Assembly (NCBI GenBank): GCA_965112735.1 | Contig: OZ218962.1 | Location: forward strand, 124,001 to 188,000 | Direction: 5' to 3' | Length of the DNA stretch: 64,000 nt | Origin: Phaeosaccion multiseriatum | Taxonomy: Eukaryota > Ochrophyta, other classes | Shown: in pieces, positions 1-11,000 of the stretch | How the letters are laid out: each line of letters opens with the position of its first letter | Numbering within the stretch: the first letter of the stretch is position 1 | Program-made: the position numbers and the translations under genes | Notes under the pieces: generated by a model | Seen by the model: the letters and a program-made list of their open reading frames with translations, nothing else | Database searches by the model: none | What the model was told of the DNA's origin: nothing

Positions 1-106
1 GAGGAGGAGGAGGAGGAGGAGCAGGACGAGGAGGAGGAGAACGAGGAGGAAGGGGGGGGAGAGTTGCAGCTACCGCCCTTCTTGAGTCGCCTCTCCCCCC
101 ACTCAC

Positions 107-184
107 CTTGCAGGATTCGCATTTCTTGCATGGGTCGTCCTCCGAAGCTTCGTCTTCATCAATGCAATCGCAGTTGTCGTCACA
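107..184 (-). repeat. Duplicated 78-nt cysteine exon, copy 2
   Basis: This is the second copy of the cysteine module, with the same acceptor (ggcag) and donor (GTGAGT) context. Only synonymous or silent differences from copy 1 are seen. More copies may lie beyond the left edge. Confidence 0.85.
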
Positions 185-806
185 CTGCCAGGGTCAGCGA
201 TCGACAGGGAGGGGACGTGGTCACAGATGTCCGATTAGCAAGCCATATACTCAAGACGGAGGAGGAGGAGGAGGAGGAGGTGGTGGAGGAGGAGGAGGAG
301 GAGAAGGAGGAGGAGAAGGAGGAGGAGGAGGAGGAGGAGGAGGAGGAGGAGGAGGAGGAGGATGAGGAGGAGAAGGAGCAGGACGAGGAGGAGCAGGACG
401 AGGAGGAGGAGATGGAGGAGGGGGGGGGAGTTGCAGCTTCCGCCCTTCTTGAGTTGCCTCTCTCACCACTCACCTTGCAGGATTCGCATTTCTTGCATGG
501 GTCGTCCTCCGAAGCTTCGGCTTCATCAATGCAATCGCAGTTGTCGTCACACTGCCAGGGTCAGCGATCGACAGCGAGGGGACGTGTGGTCACAGACACC
601 CGATTAACAAGCCATCAACTCAGGAGCAGCAAGGAGGAGGAGGAGGAGGAGCTGCAGCAGCAGCAGCAGCAGTAGCAGCAGCAGCAGCAGGGTGAGGAGG
701 AGGAGGTGCAGCAGCACCAGCACCAGCACCAGCAGCAGGGGGAGGAGGAGGAGGTGCAGCAGCACCAGCACCACCAGCAGCAGCAGCAGGGGGAGGAGGA
801 GGAGGA

Positions 807-849
<43 letters not shown>

Positions 850-2439
850 GAGGAGGAGGGGGTGGCCTGATCCCCACCCCTGGAAAAAGCGTGGCGCGTG
901 TTGGTGCGGGCGGGCCTTTCTTCACTAACCCCCCTCCGGCCAATCCAATGCCAATCCTAACCCTAAGCTCCCTCACCTTACAGGAATTACATTGGTCGCA
1001 CTTGTCTGCAGCACGTGATGAGAGAAGGCAGGGATAGAGAGGCAAGGGCAGGGAGGGAAGAAGTGAAGACAGGAGCACGAAGAAGGCGTGTGGCTGTGAG
1101 AGGCGAGCTGACCTCGCTGCCTCGGTGGCTGAGCAAAAGGGGGGCGGCTGAGACGGGCAAGAAAGAAAAGCACCTTCAGCAACACACTTCCCCGCCCCCC
1201 CCCCTCGTTTCGCAGGCGTGCTTACCTCCTAACTGTAACGTTCGGCCCTGCCCATCAAGTGCTCTGCCACGCACACGTGTCCCTTGCCCGAAAGACGGCT
1301 GAATGGTCCTGCGGTTCTGAGTGCCGTCTAAATCAAGCCAATGCTGTATGTCGTGGCGCCGATTGTTGTCGAATGCAAACCCCCCCGTGGAGATAGGCTT
1401 CATGTAAAGCTCGTCGGTGGTCCATGTTCCGTCTTCAACAAGGTTTGCCGTGTGGCGGATGCAGTGGCCCTGTAGCGGGAGGTGCATCAACGTCTGGTGA
1501 TAGCGGTGCTCGTTCCCTGAACCGATTGAGGAGGACAAGTATAGAGAGGAGCGAGGGGGCAAAGTGGGTTAGAGCAATGTTGCCATCGCCATCGAGGAGA
1601 CTTGTAACTTGAAAGAGTTCACCTGGATTGATGGTCACAAAGCCATTTTTCCCGTACGCATCCACTGACAATGTTGGCCCCACCACAGAGGAGAAATATT
1701 CGGCAAACTGATTATCTTTCGTCACTGCTGGTCCGAGATAACCGCCGATGCTCTCCAGAGCCTCGAGCACAACTTGTTTTGCAGGCAAACGCATGGACCA
1801 AATAGTGTCCTGCACGAGTGCAAGAGAGACTCCATCACAACTCAGAGCCCCAGCGAGGGAACCCACGGGAGCGATGGTGGTGCTGACGTCGTGCAAAACC
1901 TCGGGAAACTCGTCGATGGCGCCGAGTTTGCATTGCCAAACGTCGGGCGTATCGTTGAGGATGCTGTGGTTGAAGGGGGGGGGGGAGGAGAGCGACAAGC
2001 AACAGAGCGAGAGGAGCGAGTACAAGAGAGGCAGGGGACGAAGAAGGAGGAGGAGCAAGGATCCAACGCACAAACAAGGTCAGGCGAGTGGAAGGAAAGG
2101 GAGGGGGGGGGGGGGGGGGGAGTGTGCCCCCGGCCCAGGCTGCCCTGCCCCTCCACACCCCAGCCCAGCGGAATAGGACGTAGCTACAAACAACTCAATC
2201 CACCAGCCATGTCCGTACCTTAAGCTTCCCAAAAAAGGCAAGACTGGGGTGGGAGAGCACGAGGCAGGAGCAGGCTCCTCGAAGCGCACACCAAAACATG
2301 CCGGATCCAGGCTTGATTTCTTGTCGGAGCCCGGCAGAAGTGCAGACTGCACAGCGGTAACGAGTGCAAGAGTTGAAAGCAGAAAAGCGACGACGGCGAT
2401 GCGTCTGGGCCCAGCATCCCTCCGGTGGAGCGTCCCCAT
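107..2439 (-). CDS. Secreted cysteine-rich protein, 3' end off the window
   Basis: I do not recognise the family. Exons on the minus strand: 2439-2219, 1963-1623, 1516-1226, 1005-977 (only 29 nt), 551-474 and 184-107. All have GT donors and AG acceptors and the reading phases join without a break, giving 346 residues up to the left edge. The start at 2439 is chosen because it opens a signal peptide (MGTLHRRDAGP, then a hydrophobic run ending near ALVTAVQSA). An upstream in-frame Met exists but would bury that signal. Residues 75-285 form a globular region with few cysteines. A cysteine cluster follows: DKCDQCNSCK from the 29-nt exon, then two identical 26-residue modules with the pattern CxxxCxC...CxxCxxCK. 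The introns between the modules are (GGA)n and (CAG)n tracts. The gene is divergent from the beta-helix gene starting at 2946. It is probably extracellular or cell-surface. Confidence 0.7.
474..551 (-). repeat. Duplicated 78-nt cysteine exon, copy 1
   Basis: This phase 0-0 exon encodes CDDNCDCIDEAEASEDDPCK and a following KCESCK. The identical peptide is encoded again at 107-184, and the flanking intron sequence is also nearly identical (about 61-262 against 429-630, offset about 367 bp). A symmetric exon can be duplicated without disturbing the frame. Confidence 0.85.
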
Positions 2440-2945
2440 CTTCCTCAGCAGCGTCTTGGCATGTGGCACCTCAAAAATTCTTAATCCTCCCCCCGGAACG
2501 ATCACGATTCGAATCTTTTTGAATTTTGGAAGGCGTGGAGGACAGATGTTTCGGCGTCCGCAAGGCCTATGTATGTGTCCGAGTAGTCGCATGGAACCTT
2601 CTCCGCACCAACTGACTGCACTGCACTGTTTCTGATTATACTTTCGCAACCATATCCCATCATATGGATACAGTTGTAATATATTTGTGTTTGTGTATGA
2701 GGGGCGGTACCTTGGGTTCCTCCTCTCCTTCCTCTAAATACGCACAGGCTAGCTCGCTGGCTGATGCGGGGTCGTCGCGGTCGTGCTTCCCTGCCTCCTC
2801 TGCCCCCCCTCTGAAGATACCCTCTGCAGCAGAGAGAGGAGTCCAGCGAAAATTAGCTAAAGACGACACGTGATGTAGTGAGTGAGGGCGCAGAATATCT
2901 TGAGTGCCTGTGACCACGGAGCGAGGCCCGGGACTAGCTCTAGCC
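2440..2945. promoter_or_regulatory. Shared upstream region of a divergent gene pair
   Basis: These 506 bp separate the start codons of the minus-strand Cys-rich gene (2439) and the plus-strand beta-helix gene (2946). Both encode secreted or surface proteins, so a common bidirectional promoter is plausible. I see no clear TATA box or other named element. Confidence 0.4.
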
Positions 2946-4950
2946 ATGCGGTCTTCCCTCCTCCTACTGCGGGTGGTGGTGCTTGCTACTGCACTCCTCA
3001 TCCGCGCAGCGACGGCGCAGGAGGAGCTCTCGTGCGAGTCTTCAGTTCTGGAGGGCTCCGAGGGGGAGTCCTTGAGTGTGTCATCGCTGAGCTGCAGCAC
3101 CCAATCGACCTTCACTGTGCCGCCGAACACGACAGTGAGTCTCTCCGTCACCTCAGACGCCACCCTGGAGAAGCTGCGTTTTGTCGTGGAGGGGGAAGGC
3201 GCATCACTGGTCATCGAGAATGATGAGGGAGTTTTGCTCGAGTTTGCAAACAACGAGCCTCAGACTATGGCTGAGGTAAGCGAGTACCGGGCTTTTGCAC
3301 CAACACCTCTCAAGCAGCTCGGCCGCGAGGTGCCTCTGACCATTGTGCCTTGTGCCTCCTCCCCCCCAACTTACTTGGCAGCTGCAAGGAGGGGCAATGC
3401 GGATTACAGATGGGGGTTCTGTGAGTGTTTCCGGCGATGTGCGCTTCTCCGGGAACAGAGCGGGGTATGGCGGAGGCGTCTTTCTCTTGAACGGGAGCAG
3501 CGCCTTCTTCGACGGTGGGAATGTATCCTTCATAGGAAACTCGGCTCATGTGAGTTGATGGTTTTCAAGAAGTTGTGTGTGGTCTCGGAAAGAGGATGGG
3601 AGGGACATAGCGAGAGTGTGCAACACTGCTTGGCTTCTCTCCATGTTCGTGCGCTCACGTCCCTTGAGCGACGTGAAGAATGATATGGGCAGCGGGCCGT
3701 GGTGGTGTTGAGCTTGGCCTTGGTGTGAGGGGAAAAAAAAAGAGGTTAGGTAGACTGCAGTCATATCTGCCTCTTTGCTTGGCCGCCTTTCTGCGACCAC
3801 CCGTTGGACAGCGCTGCTCGTCACACTGTCCACTCCTCGCGACATGGTTGCGTTACTCCCGAAAGGATGCTGACCCCTGCCGCGCCCTTAAGCTCTGCGT
3901 ATCTGCCGTGTGACCCCTGCTGTGTGTCTGGCTGCTTCTGGTCCTCCCCGCCGCCGCACTCTGACCTCCTTGTGCCGTTCTCGACGTGTGCCTCCTCCCC
4001 CCCCCCCCCCGCCCTTCCTCCCTCCCGTCCTCCCTCCCGTCCTCCCTCCCTCCTGCCCACCATCCCCTCCCTCCCTCCCTCCCTCTCCCTCCCTCCCTCC
4101 CTCCCTCCCTCCCTCCCTCCCTCCCTCCCTCCCTCCCTCCCTCCCTCTCTCTCTCTCTCCCTCCCTCCCTCCCTCCCTCCCTGCAACCCTCCCTCCCTCC
4201 CTCCCTCACTCTCCCGCCCACCCACCCCTCCCTCCCTCGCTCCTCTCGCTTCCTCTCTCCCTCCGCGGTGCTCTCCACGGTCGTGGTGTGACTGTTGCTT
4301 CATGTGGCTCGCCCAGTTTAATGTAAGTTTGGTGTAAGTGCGTCATGGTGGAGTCCATCGTTACTTTCAGTCAACTCCGTCCTGCAGGCCCCGATGTGTG
4401 TAATTTGCTTGTCATCTTGCACACTAGATGGATGAACTGCTGCTGTGTTCCTGCTGCTGTGTTCCTTGCTTCGTGACAGGGAGGGGGGATCCTCGCAATC
4501 CGCAGTGCGGTTTCCTTCTCCGGGAGCTCGGTACTCTCGTTCTCAGACAACTCTGCATTGGAACTTGGAGGGGCCATCGCTCTCGCGGGTAGCACTACCA
4601 CCTTCTCCGGTGACGTTTCGCTGGTAAACAACTCAGCTGTGGATGGAGGGGGCATCTTTCTACAGGAGAGTAGCGCGATCTTCTGGGATACGGTGGTGTT
4701 CGCTCGCAACTCGGCTGAGGTTAGTGGGTTTGGAATGGTCACACGCGATGTCCAGCGCAGAGCTTCAGACCACTCTTGATAGTGGGAATCGGACGCTTCT
4801 GTCACAAGGGCGGAGCAGATGTCCGCATGTGCATGCACTCACGTCCCTTGACCCGTGATGGTAACGATGGTGTTGAGCTTCGGGACGCATCCACTGTGCA
4901 CGTGTGGCTCTTGGGCCGCTAACCTGTGACCATCCGCTGCTCACACTCCT

Positions 4951-5001
<51 letters not shown>

Positions 5002-7277
5002 CCCGCCTGCCTGCCCGCCTGCCTGTGTACCGTGTGCTCTGCCCTGTGCCCCGCTGCTCGTCCTTCTCATCGCCGCGCGCTGCCGTGTCGCTGTCGCTCC
5101 TTTGCTCTACCCCGCTGTCCTGTCGGTGGCGTGACTCCGCTCCGGCGTGCGGTCTACACAGAGAGATGTAAGTTCTCAAGGCAGAGATCCCTTGCTCAAC
5201 AGCGGCCAAGCTTTCCCCAGAGCCCCTTTGTGGAGAGTGAAGCGTGCTGATGTGACCCCCCCATCCCAACTAATCTCGTGGGCCCACGCTTACCACTCTT
5301 GAGTCGCGACTGTAGAAATAAATAAGACAACGCATTCATTTGCTGTTGTTGCCATATTCCTTGCTGTGCTTCTTCAACGTGATAGGGTGGGGCTATCTGT
5401 CAAGTGATGGAGAGTAACACCACCTTCAACGGGGACAGCGTCTCATTCTTGCGGAACTTTGCTGAGGTGAGAGAGATATGGAACGTTTGCATGAGTTTTC
5501 GAGCGCCGCCCTTCAGCTCCCCCTTGACGTTTGGAATCGGATGCTTTCGGCACGACTTTACAGTTGTAGCGCGCTTTCGGTGCTGCACGAGGCTTGACTT
5601 CTCTCCACGTGCGCTCACGTCCCTTTCCTTGTGATGGTAGTGACGGTGGTGTTGAGCTTGCAGCAAGCCTGTGCATGCCTGCCTCTTCGGCCGACTTTGT
5701 GACGGGGATCGGGGCATGAATTGAATGAATTCGTTGAGTGCTGCCGAGCTTGAGCAAGGAAGGCGCGCTGAACCCCGCTGCGCCCTCAACCTCTACCTGC
5801 CTGACGTGTGCCCTGCCTGAACTGTGCCCTGCTGTTCGTCTTTCCCGCCGCCGGCTGCACTCTGACGCATCCTTCTCGGCTGTTTCTCGTGGGTACACCT
5901 CTACTCCCTTCTCCCCCGTGGCGGGACTCACCTTCTCAGGAAGTTGTAAGTGGCCCAAGAGGATGGTGATCGTTGTGCCAATGGCTTTGTCAACGGGCCC
6001 TTTGTGGTGCCCACAGCTCTGACCCGTGTAGCGAAGAGAGGGGCGTCCTTGACTCACCCTTGGCTCCGTTTTCTTTGTGCGCTTGGCTGCTCCACTGGGC
6101 ATACCCCACCCACGCATCGCGAGGACTCTCCTGGGCCGGAGCCTGCCGCTTAGTATCAACGATTGTGGCTTGTTAAAAATGACTGATGCCCTCCCTTTGT
6201 TTGTTTTGTGCCAAATGATAGGGTGGATCCATGAGCTTGAGCTTCGGGAGTAGCGCCAACCTCTCCACTGACGTCTTCTTCTCCGAAAGCGCGGCGGTGA
6301 GTCGATTGAGTGCAATGGCCGCACGAGCTGTCCAGCGCCGCGCTTGACAGTGAGAAGTGGACTTTCGTAGTGCCGAATGTAGAACAAACAAACACTGTAT
6401 GTCCCATGCAAAGCTCGGCCTCTTGTTGTGTGCTCTATGCTCTATGTCCCTCGCCTTGCTTGACTCGTGTGTCCCTCACCTTGCTTGACTCGAACGGTAA
6501 TGGTGGTGTGGGGCCGGCCTGTCTGGCCGCAGTGTGACCTCTCTACCCCACTTCTCGTCCTTGGTGCCTTCCCGCCACTGCCGCTCTGACGTACCACTCT
6601 CGCCTCTCGCCCCCTTGTGTTGGCTGTCTTTCGTCGTGCCGCCGCTAATCTCCACCGTGGCTGCGCGCCAGGACTTTGTAAGTGATTTGATCGTTTCCCG
6701 TGTTGCTTAGTAAACGGAGCCAAGCTTTCCCCAGCCATGCGGCTCAGATCCAGAGCTTGCCTATCTCACCACTGACCCTCTCTTCCCATGTTCCCCGGTT
6801 GGGCGCCAGCAAGGAGCTTCACGATTGAGATTCGATTTGCTCACCCCTCTGTCCCATCACAGGTGCCGGGCTTGCCACAGAGTATCGATGATGACGTTTG
6901 ATTGTCGTTCTTGAAAATGAGAAGGCTTGCTTACTCATGAACTATATTCCTTGCTCTACTCTACGTATCGCTCAGGGAGGAGGCATCTGTCTACAGGAGA
7001 GTAGCGCGATCTTCTGGGATACGGTGGTGTTCGGTCGCAACTCGGCTGAGGTTAGTGGGTTTGGAATGGTCACACGCGATGTCCAGCGCCGAGCTTCAGA
7101 CCACTCTTGATAGTGGGAATCGGGCGCTTCTGTCACAAGGGCGGAGCAGATGTCTCCATGTGCACTCACGTCCCTTGACCCGTGATGTTAACGATGGTGT
7201 TGAGCTTCGGGACGCATCTACTGTGCACGTGTGGCTCTTGGGCCGCTAACCTGTGACCATCCGCTGCTCACACTCCT

Positions 7278-7308
<31 letters not shown>

Positions 7309-8001
7309 CCCGCCTGTCCGCCCGTCTGTGTACCGTGTGCTCTGCCCTGTGCCCCGGCCGCTGCTCGTCCTTCTCGTCGCCTCGCTTCTCTGCTCTCCCA
7401 GAAAGTGGTAAGTGCCGACGTTTTGTGACGCTCAGTCATGAGTTCCCAAGCTTTCCCCAGAGCCCTTTGTAGTGTCGCGGGTCCAATCGGTGTGGCGAAG
7501 AGAGTGAGGCATGCTTGCCTCTTCACGGCGTTGTGACCAAGCTGCTGCTCTGTTCCTTGCTTTCTTCCACATCACAGGGCGGGGCCATATATCTTACGAA
7601 GGAGAGCAATGCCACCTTCTACGGGGAGAGTGTCTTCTCGAGTAACATTGCCACGGAAGTTGGAGGGGCCATCGCGCTATTCGATTATTGTAACACCACC
7701 TTCCATGGAACAAACACGTCGTTCTCGCATAACGCAGCTACGGTGAGACGGAGATGATTTGAAAAGGTCGAGCTTTGCATCATTCGAGCGCAGTGAGAAT
7801 CCCACATTTCAGTCTCGACTGTAGAGCGCTTTCCGTACCGTGCAAAGCTTCACTTCCCTCCATTCACTCATTCGGTGGTGCTGTTGAGCTTCGGTTTGGT
7901 TGGAAGGTTCGCTTCATTGTCATATTCATGATTGGCGTGTTGGTGGCCTTGAGCAGGAAAGACGTCGAGCCGAGACGCGCCCTCATCCTCTGCCTACCTG
8001 T

Positions 8002-8044
<43 letters not shown>

Positions 8045-11000
8045 CCCTGTGCCCTGCTGTTTGTCCTTCTCGCCGCCGCTCTCTGATATGTCATCCTCGC
8101 CCCTTCGCTGCTGTCTCGTCGTGCTGACCCTACTTACTCCACGATGGCGTGGCTCGGCTTCTGGGCTGCGTGCGGGCTACACAGATAGACGTAGGTTATC
8201 CTTGCTCAGTAAACAGCTCCTGTTGCCAAACTCGTCATCTTACCAAACTGGGCTGCGAGGAAGGAAGGCGTATTGATTCCTTAACTGCTCTTTGTGCCTT
8301 GCTTCTTCCACGTCCAGGGTGGGGGCCTCTATCTAACGAGGTTCTCTGGCGCGAGCTTCTTCAGTGAGAGCGTGTGGTTCTCCGATAACACGGCCGATCA
8401 GGTACTGTACTGTAAGTCAAGAGGTGGGATGAGCGTTTCTTTCTCTTGCACAAAGCGAATCTACTCCCGCTTACCTTATGAGAATCAAAGCTTCTGTAGC
8501 TGGGGCACTCGCTTCCTCCCTGTGCATGTTTCCCTCTTTGGCCGCCTTCTGTGGTGGCTGGGGATGACCAATCGGCGGAAGTGCTGCTATAAAGTACATT
8601 GCTCCGACCTGGAGCAGGCAGGGATGCTGAACCCCGCCGCGGCCTTGACCTCCGCTGCCTGCCTGCCTGCCTGCCTGTCTGCTGGCTTGTCGTTGTGACC
8701 TTTCCGCCGCCGCATCTGACCTTGGCCCTGTTCCTGTCTCCCTTGCGACTTGTGGTGGCGTGGCTGCGCTCTTCTGGGCTGCGTGCGGTCGGTCTGCGTA
8801 GGAGGATGTGAGTGCCGCCCATGAACATCGCTACCCTTGCTGAACATCGTTACCCCTGCTCTGTCACCTGGCCAAGCCTTCTGCAGGCTTCAGAGCCCTT
8901 CTGTCCCGAGGCGAAGCAAGTTTCCTTCCCTGTCCTCTACATTTCCCCGCTGCACCAGAGTCAGGCTTGAGATACTTGCGGACTCCACCCCCCGTGAGAT
9001 TTCTCGTCTTTCCTGGCCCAAGCTTGCCCTTGCCCATATGCCGCTTCGTAGCGATGATTATGTAGTTGTCACAATTTCGAATTGAGTATTGACGAGGTAA
9101 TGTGCTGCTGCTGCTGCTGCTGCTGCTGTTGTTGTCTTTCCTTCTTCCACGCGACAGGGTGGAGCTCTTCACGTCCATGACTGGAGCAGCGCCGTCTTTT
9201 CTAGCCAGGGCGTCGTCTCATTCTCACGGAACAACGCAGTAAGTCGAGATCAAACTGAGGCTTCAAGCGTGCTCTGCAAAGCGATTCGAAAGGCTAACGG
9301 CCACACTCACCACCCAATCTCTCCTCGTCGAAGGAATCATGCCTCCCCTCACACCCTCACGGCTATTGCGTTCCACCCCACCATCTTGCCCTGACTGGTG
9401 CGTGCAGGGGTCCCGTGGCGGAGCCATCTACACAGAGGCGAGCACAGGCAACCTGCTCGAGCTCGGCGGTGCGAGGACAAGCTTCACGGGCAATCATGCA
9501 GGCCTGTCTGGCGGAGCAATGGCCATCAGCATCCCCCTCAACACCAATCTCACCCTCTCGAATCTCGACTTTGAAGCAAACACCGCTGAGGAAAATGGCG
9601 GAGCGATCTTCCTGCAGGGGTTGGTGTTTCAGGATACAGTGCACACCCGAGCCAAGAGCCTGACTGTTGCTCAGTATGCAGAGCTTGTGGACTGCAACTT
9701 CACCAGCAACACAGCAACGACAGGGGACGGTGGCGCTTTGTACAGGGGCGCCGACAACGCCATGTTTCTTGGAGTGCGCTCAGCGCAGTATCCTCTGGAC
9801 AGAGCAGAGGGGGCATTCGACACCGTGTTGAAGTCAGTGGTGGTCACCGGAAACCAGGCCGGAGGTAGAGGAGGCGGCTTGTTCCTGGATTATCCGAGTG
9901 TGTTCATTGGGAATGTAAGACTGAGCACCAAGGTGTCCGTTACAAGCTCTTTTACGGACACCGTCTTTTCGAGCAATGTCGCACGGGGAGGGGAGGGGGG
10001 GGCTGTCTACGCCAGGGCGAAGCAGCGGCTCTCGGGAATCGTAGGCGAAAACGTGGCCACAGTGACGGTGCTCAACACAACATTTGAAGGAAATGAGGCA
10101 TCGAGCGACGGCGGTGCTGTATCAGTGCTCGACTTCACTGACGTTCGAGTGGAGGGCTCTTCCTTCTTTACCAACATAGCGGGGGACAGAGCCGGAGCCA
10201 TCATATCGGAGTCGTCAGAGGGCTCGTTGACCCTGACCAACTCTGAATTCAGTAGGAACGAAGCTGGGCGGTACGGTGGGGCGGTCGTGGCAGCGAAGCC
10301 TTCGACAGCGGTGGTGGCGACTGGGTGCATTTTCTCACACAACAAGGCCGGAAGCGTTGGCGGGGGCATCTTCCTGACCGATGGCTCCTCGGCCAACATC
10401 ACTCAGAGCAGCTTCCGAAACAACATCGCGGAGAGCGGCGCGTGCATGTATGCTTCTGAAGGCACCACAGTCGCCATCACATCCGGCTTCGTTGAGAACG
10501 TCGCCTCTGCCCGGGGGGCTGCGCTTGGGGGAGTCACGACGGTTGCCAATGTCAGCATGAGTGAGGACTGCACCTTTGAGGCAAACAGGGCATTCTGCTG
10601 CACCCCTCCTGCCCAGGAGGACGGGCAGCCGAGGTGGCTCGAGTCACGTGCTGCTGATGCATCATCCGCCACCTGTTCTGACGTTGATTTGGGCAGCGAT
10701 GTGACGGATTGCTGCGGGAGCCAGGAGTACTTCGAAGACAGTAGTGCCTCGAGCTGCACGCAATGCGAGGAGGGGTTTGCTTGTTCCATGGCTTGTGGTG
10801 ATGACTCGTCATGTGCTTCCCGCGTGGGCGTCTTTTAAGGCGGGCCTGGAGGTTCGTCGAGGGTATTGGCGTCCTCCGTCAGACGATGATCTTGATGCGC
10901 GCAAGTGTCTGCGAAAAGCCTCATGTGTGGGCGGCGCGACGTCTTGTGCCGAGGGTTACGAGGGCCCCTTATGTGCCGTCTGCGCCACCGACTACGCGCA

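Larger units (their letters stand above)
1..900. repeat. GGA/GAG and CAG microsatellite-rich intron DNA
   Basis: Long (GAG)n/(GGA)n tracts lie at 1-55, 260-420 and 640-660, and interrupted (CAG)n/(CAC)n tracts at 650-860. They occupy the introns between the cysteine exons of the minus-strand gene. The long glutamate, serine or proline open frames across them are products of the repeats and not genes. Confidence 0.85.

Noticed and set aside
64-675. Plus-strand glutamate-rich frame with repeated LPPFLSRLSPHSPCRIRISC
   Set aside because: It is the complement of the duplicated cysteine exons and GGA introns of the minus-strand gene, where splice sites and phase agree.
4950-8680. Regular short repeats in introns, considered as CRISPR
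   Set aside because: They are tetranucleotide microsatellites without unique spacers, in a eukaryotic gene.
10790-10840. Intron joining the coil and Cys-rich frames of the surface protein
   Set aside because: The only GT-AG pair that keeps frame would be about 16 bp long; a one-base homopolymer difference explains the shift better.
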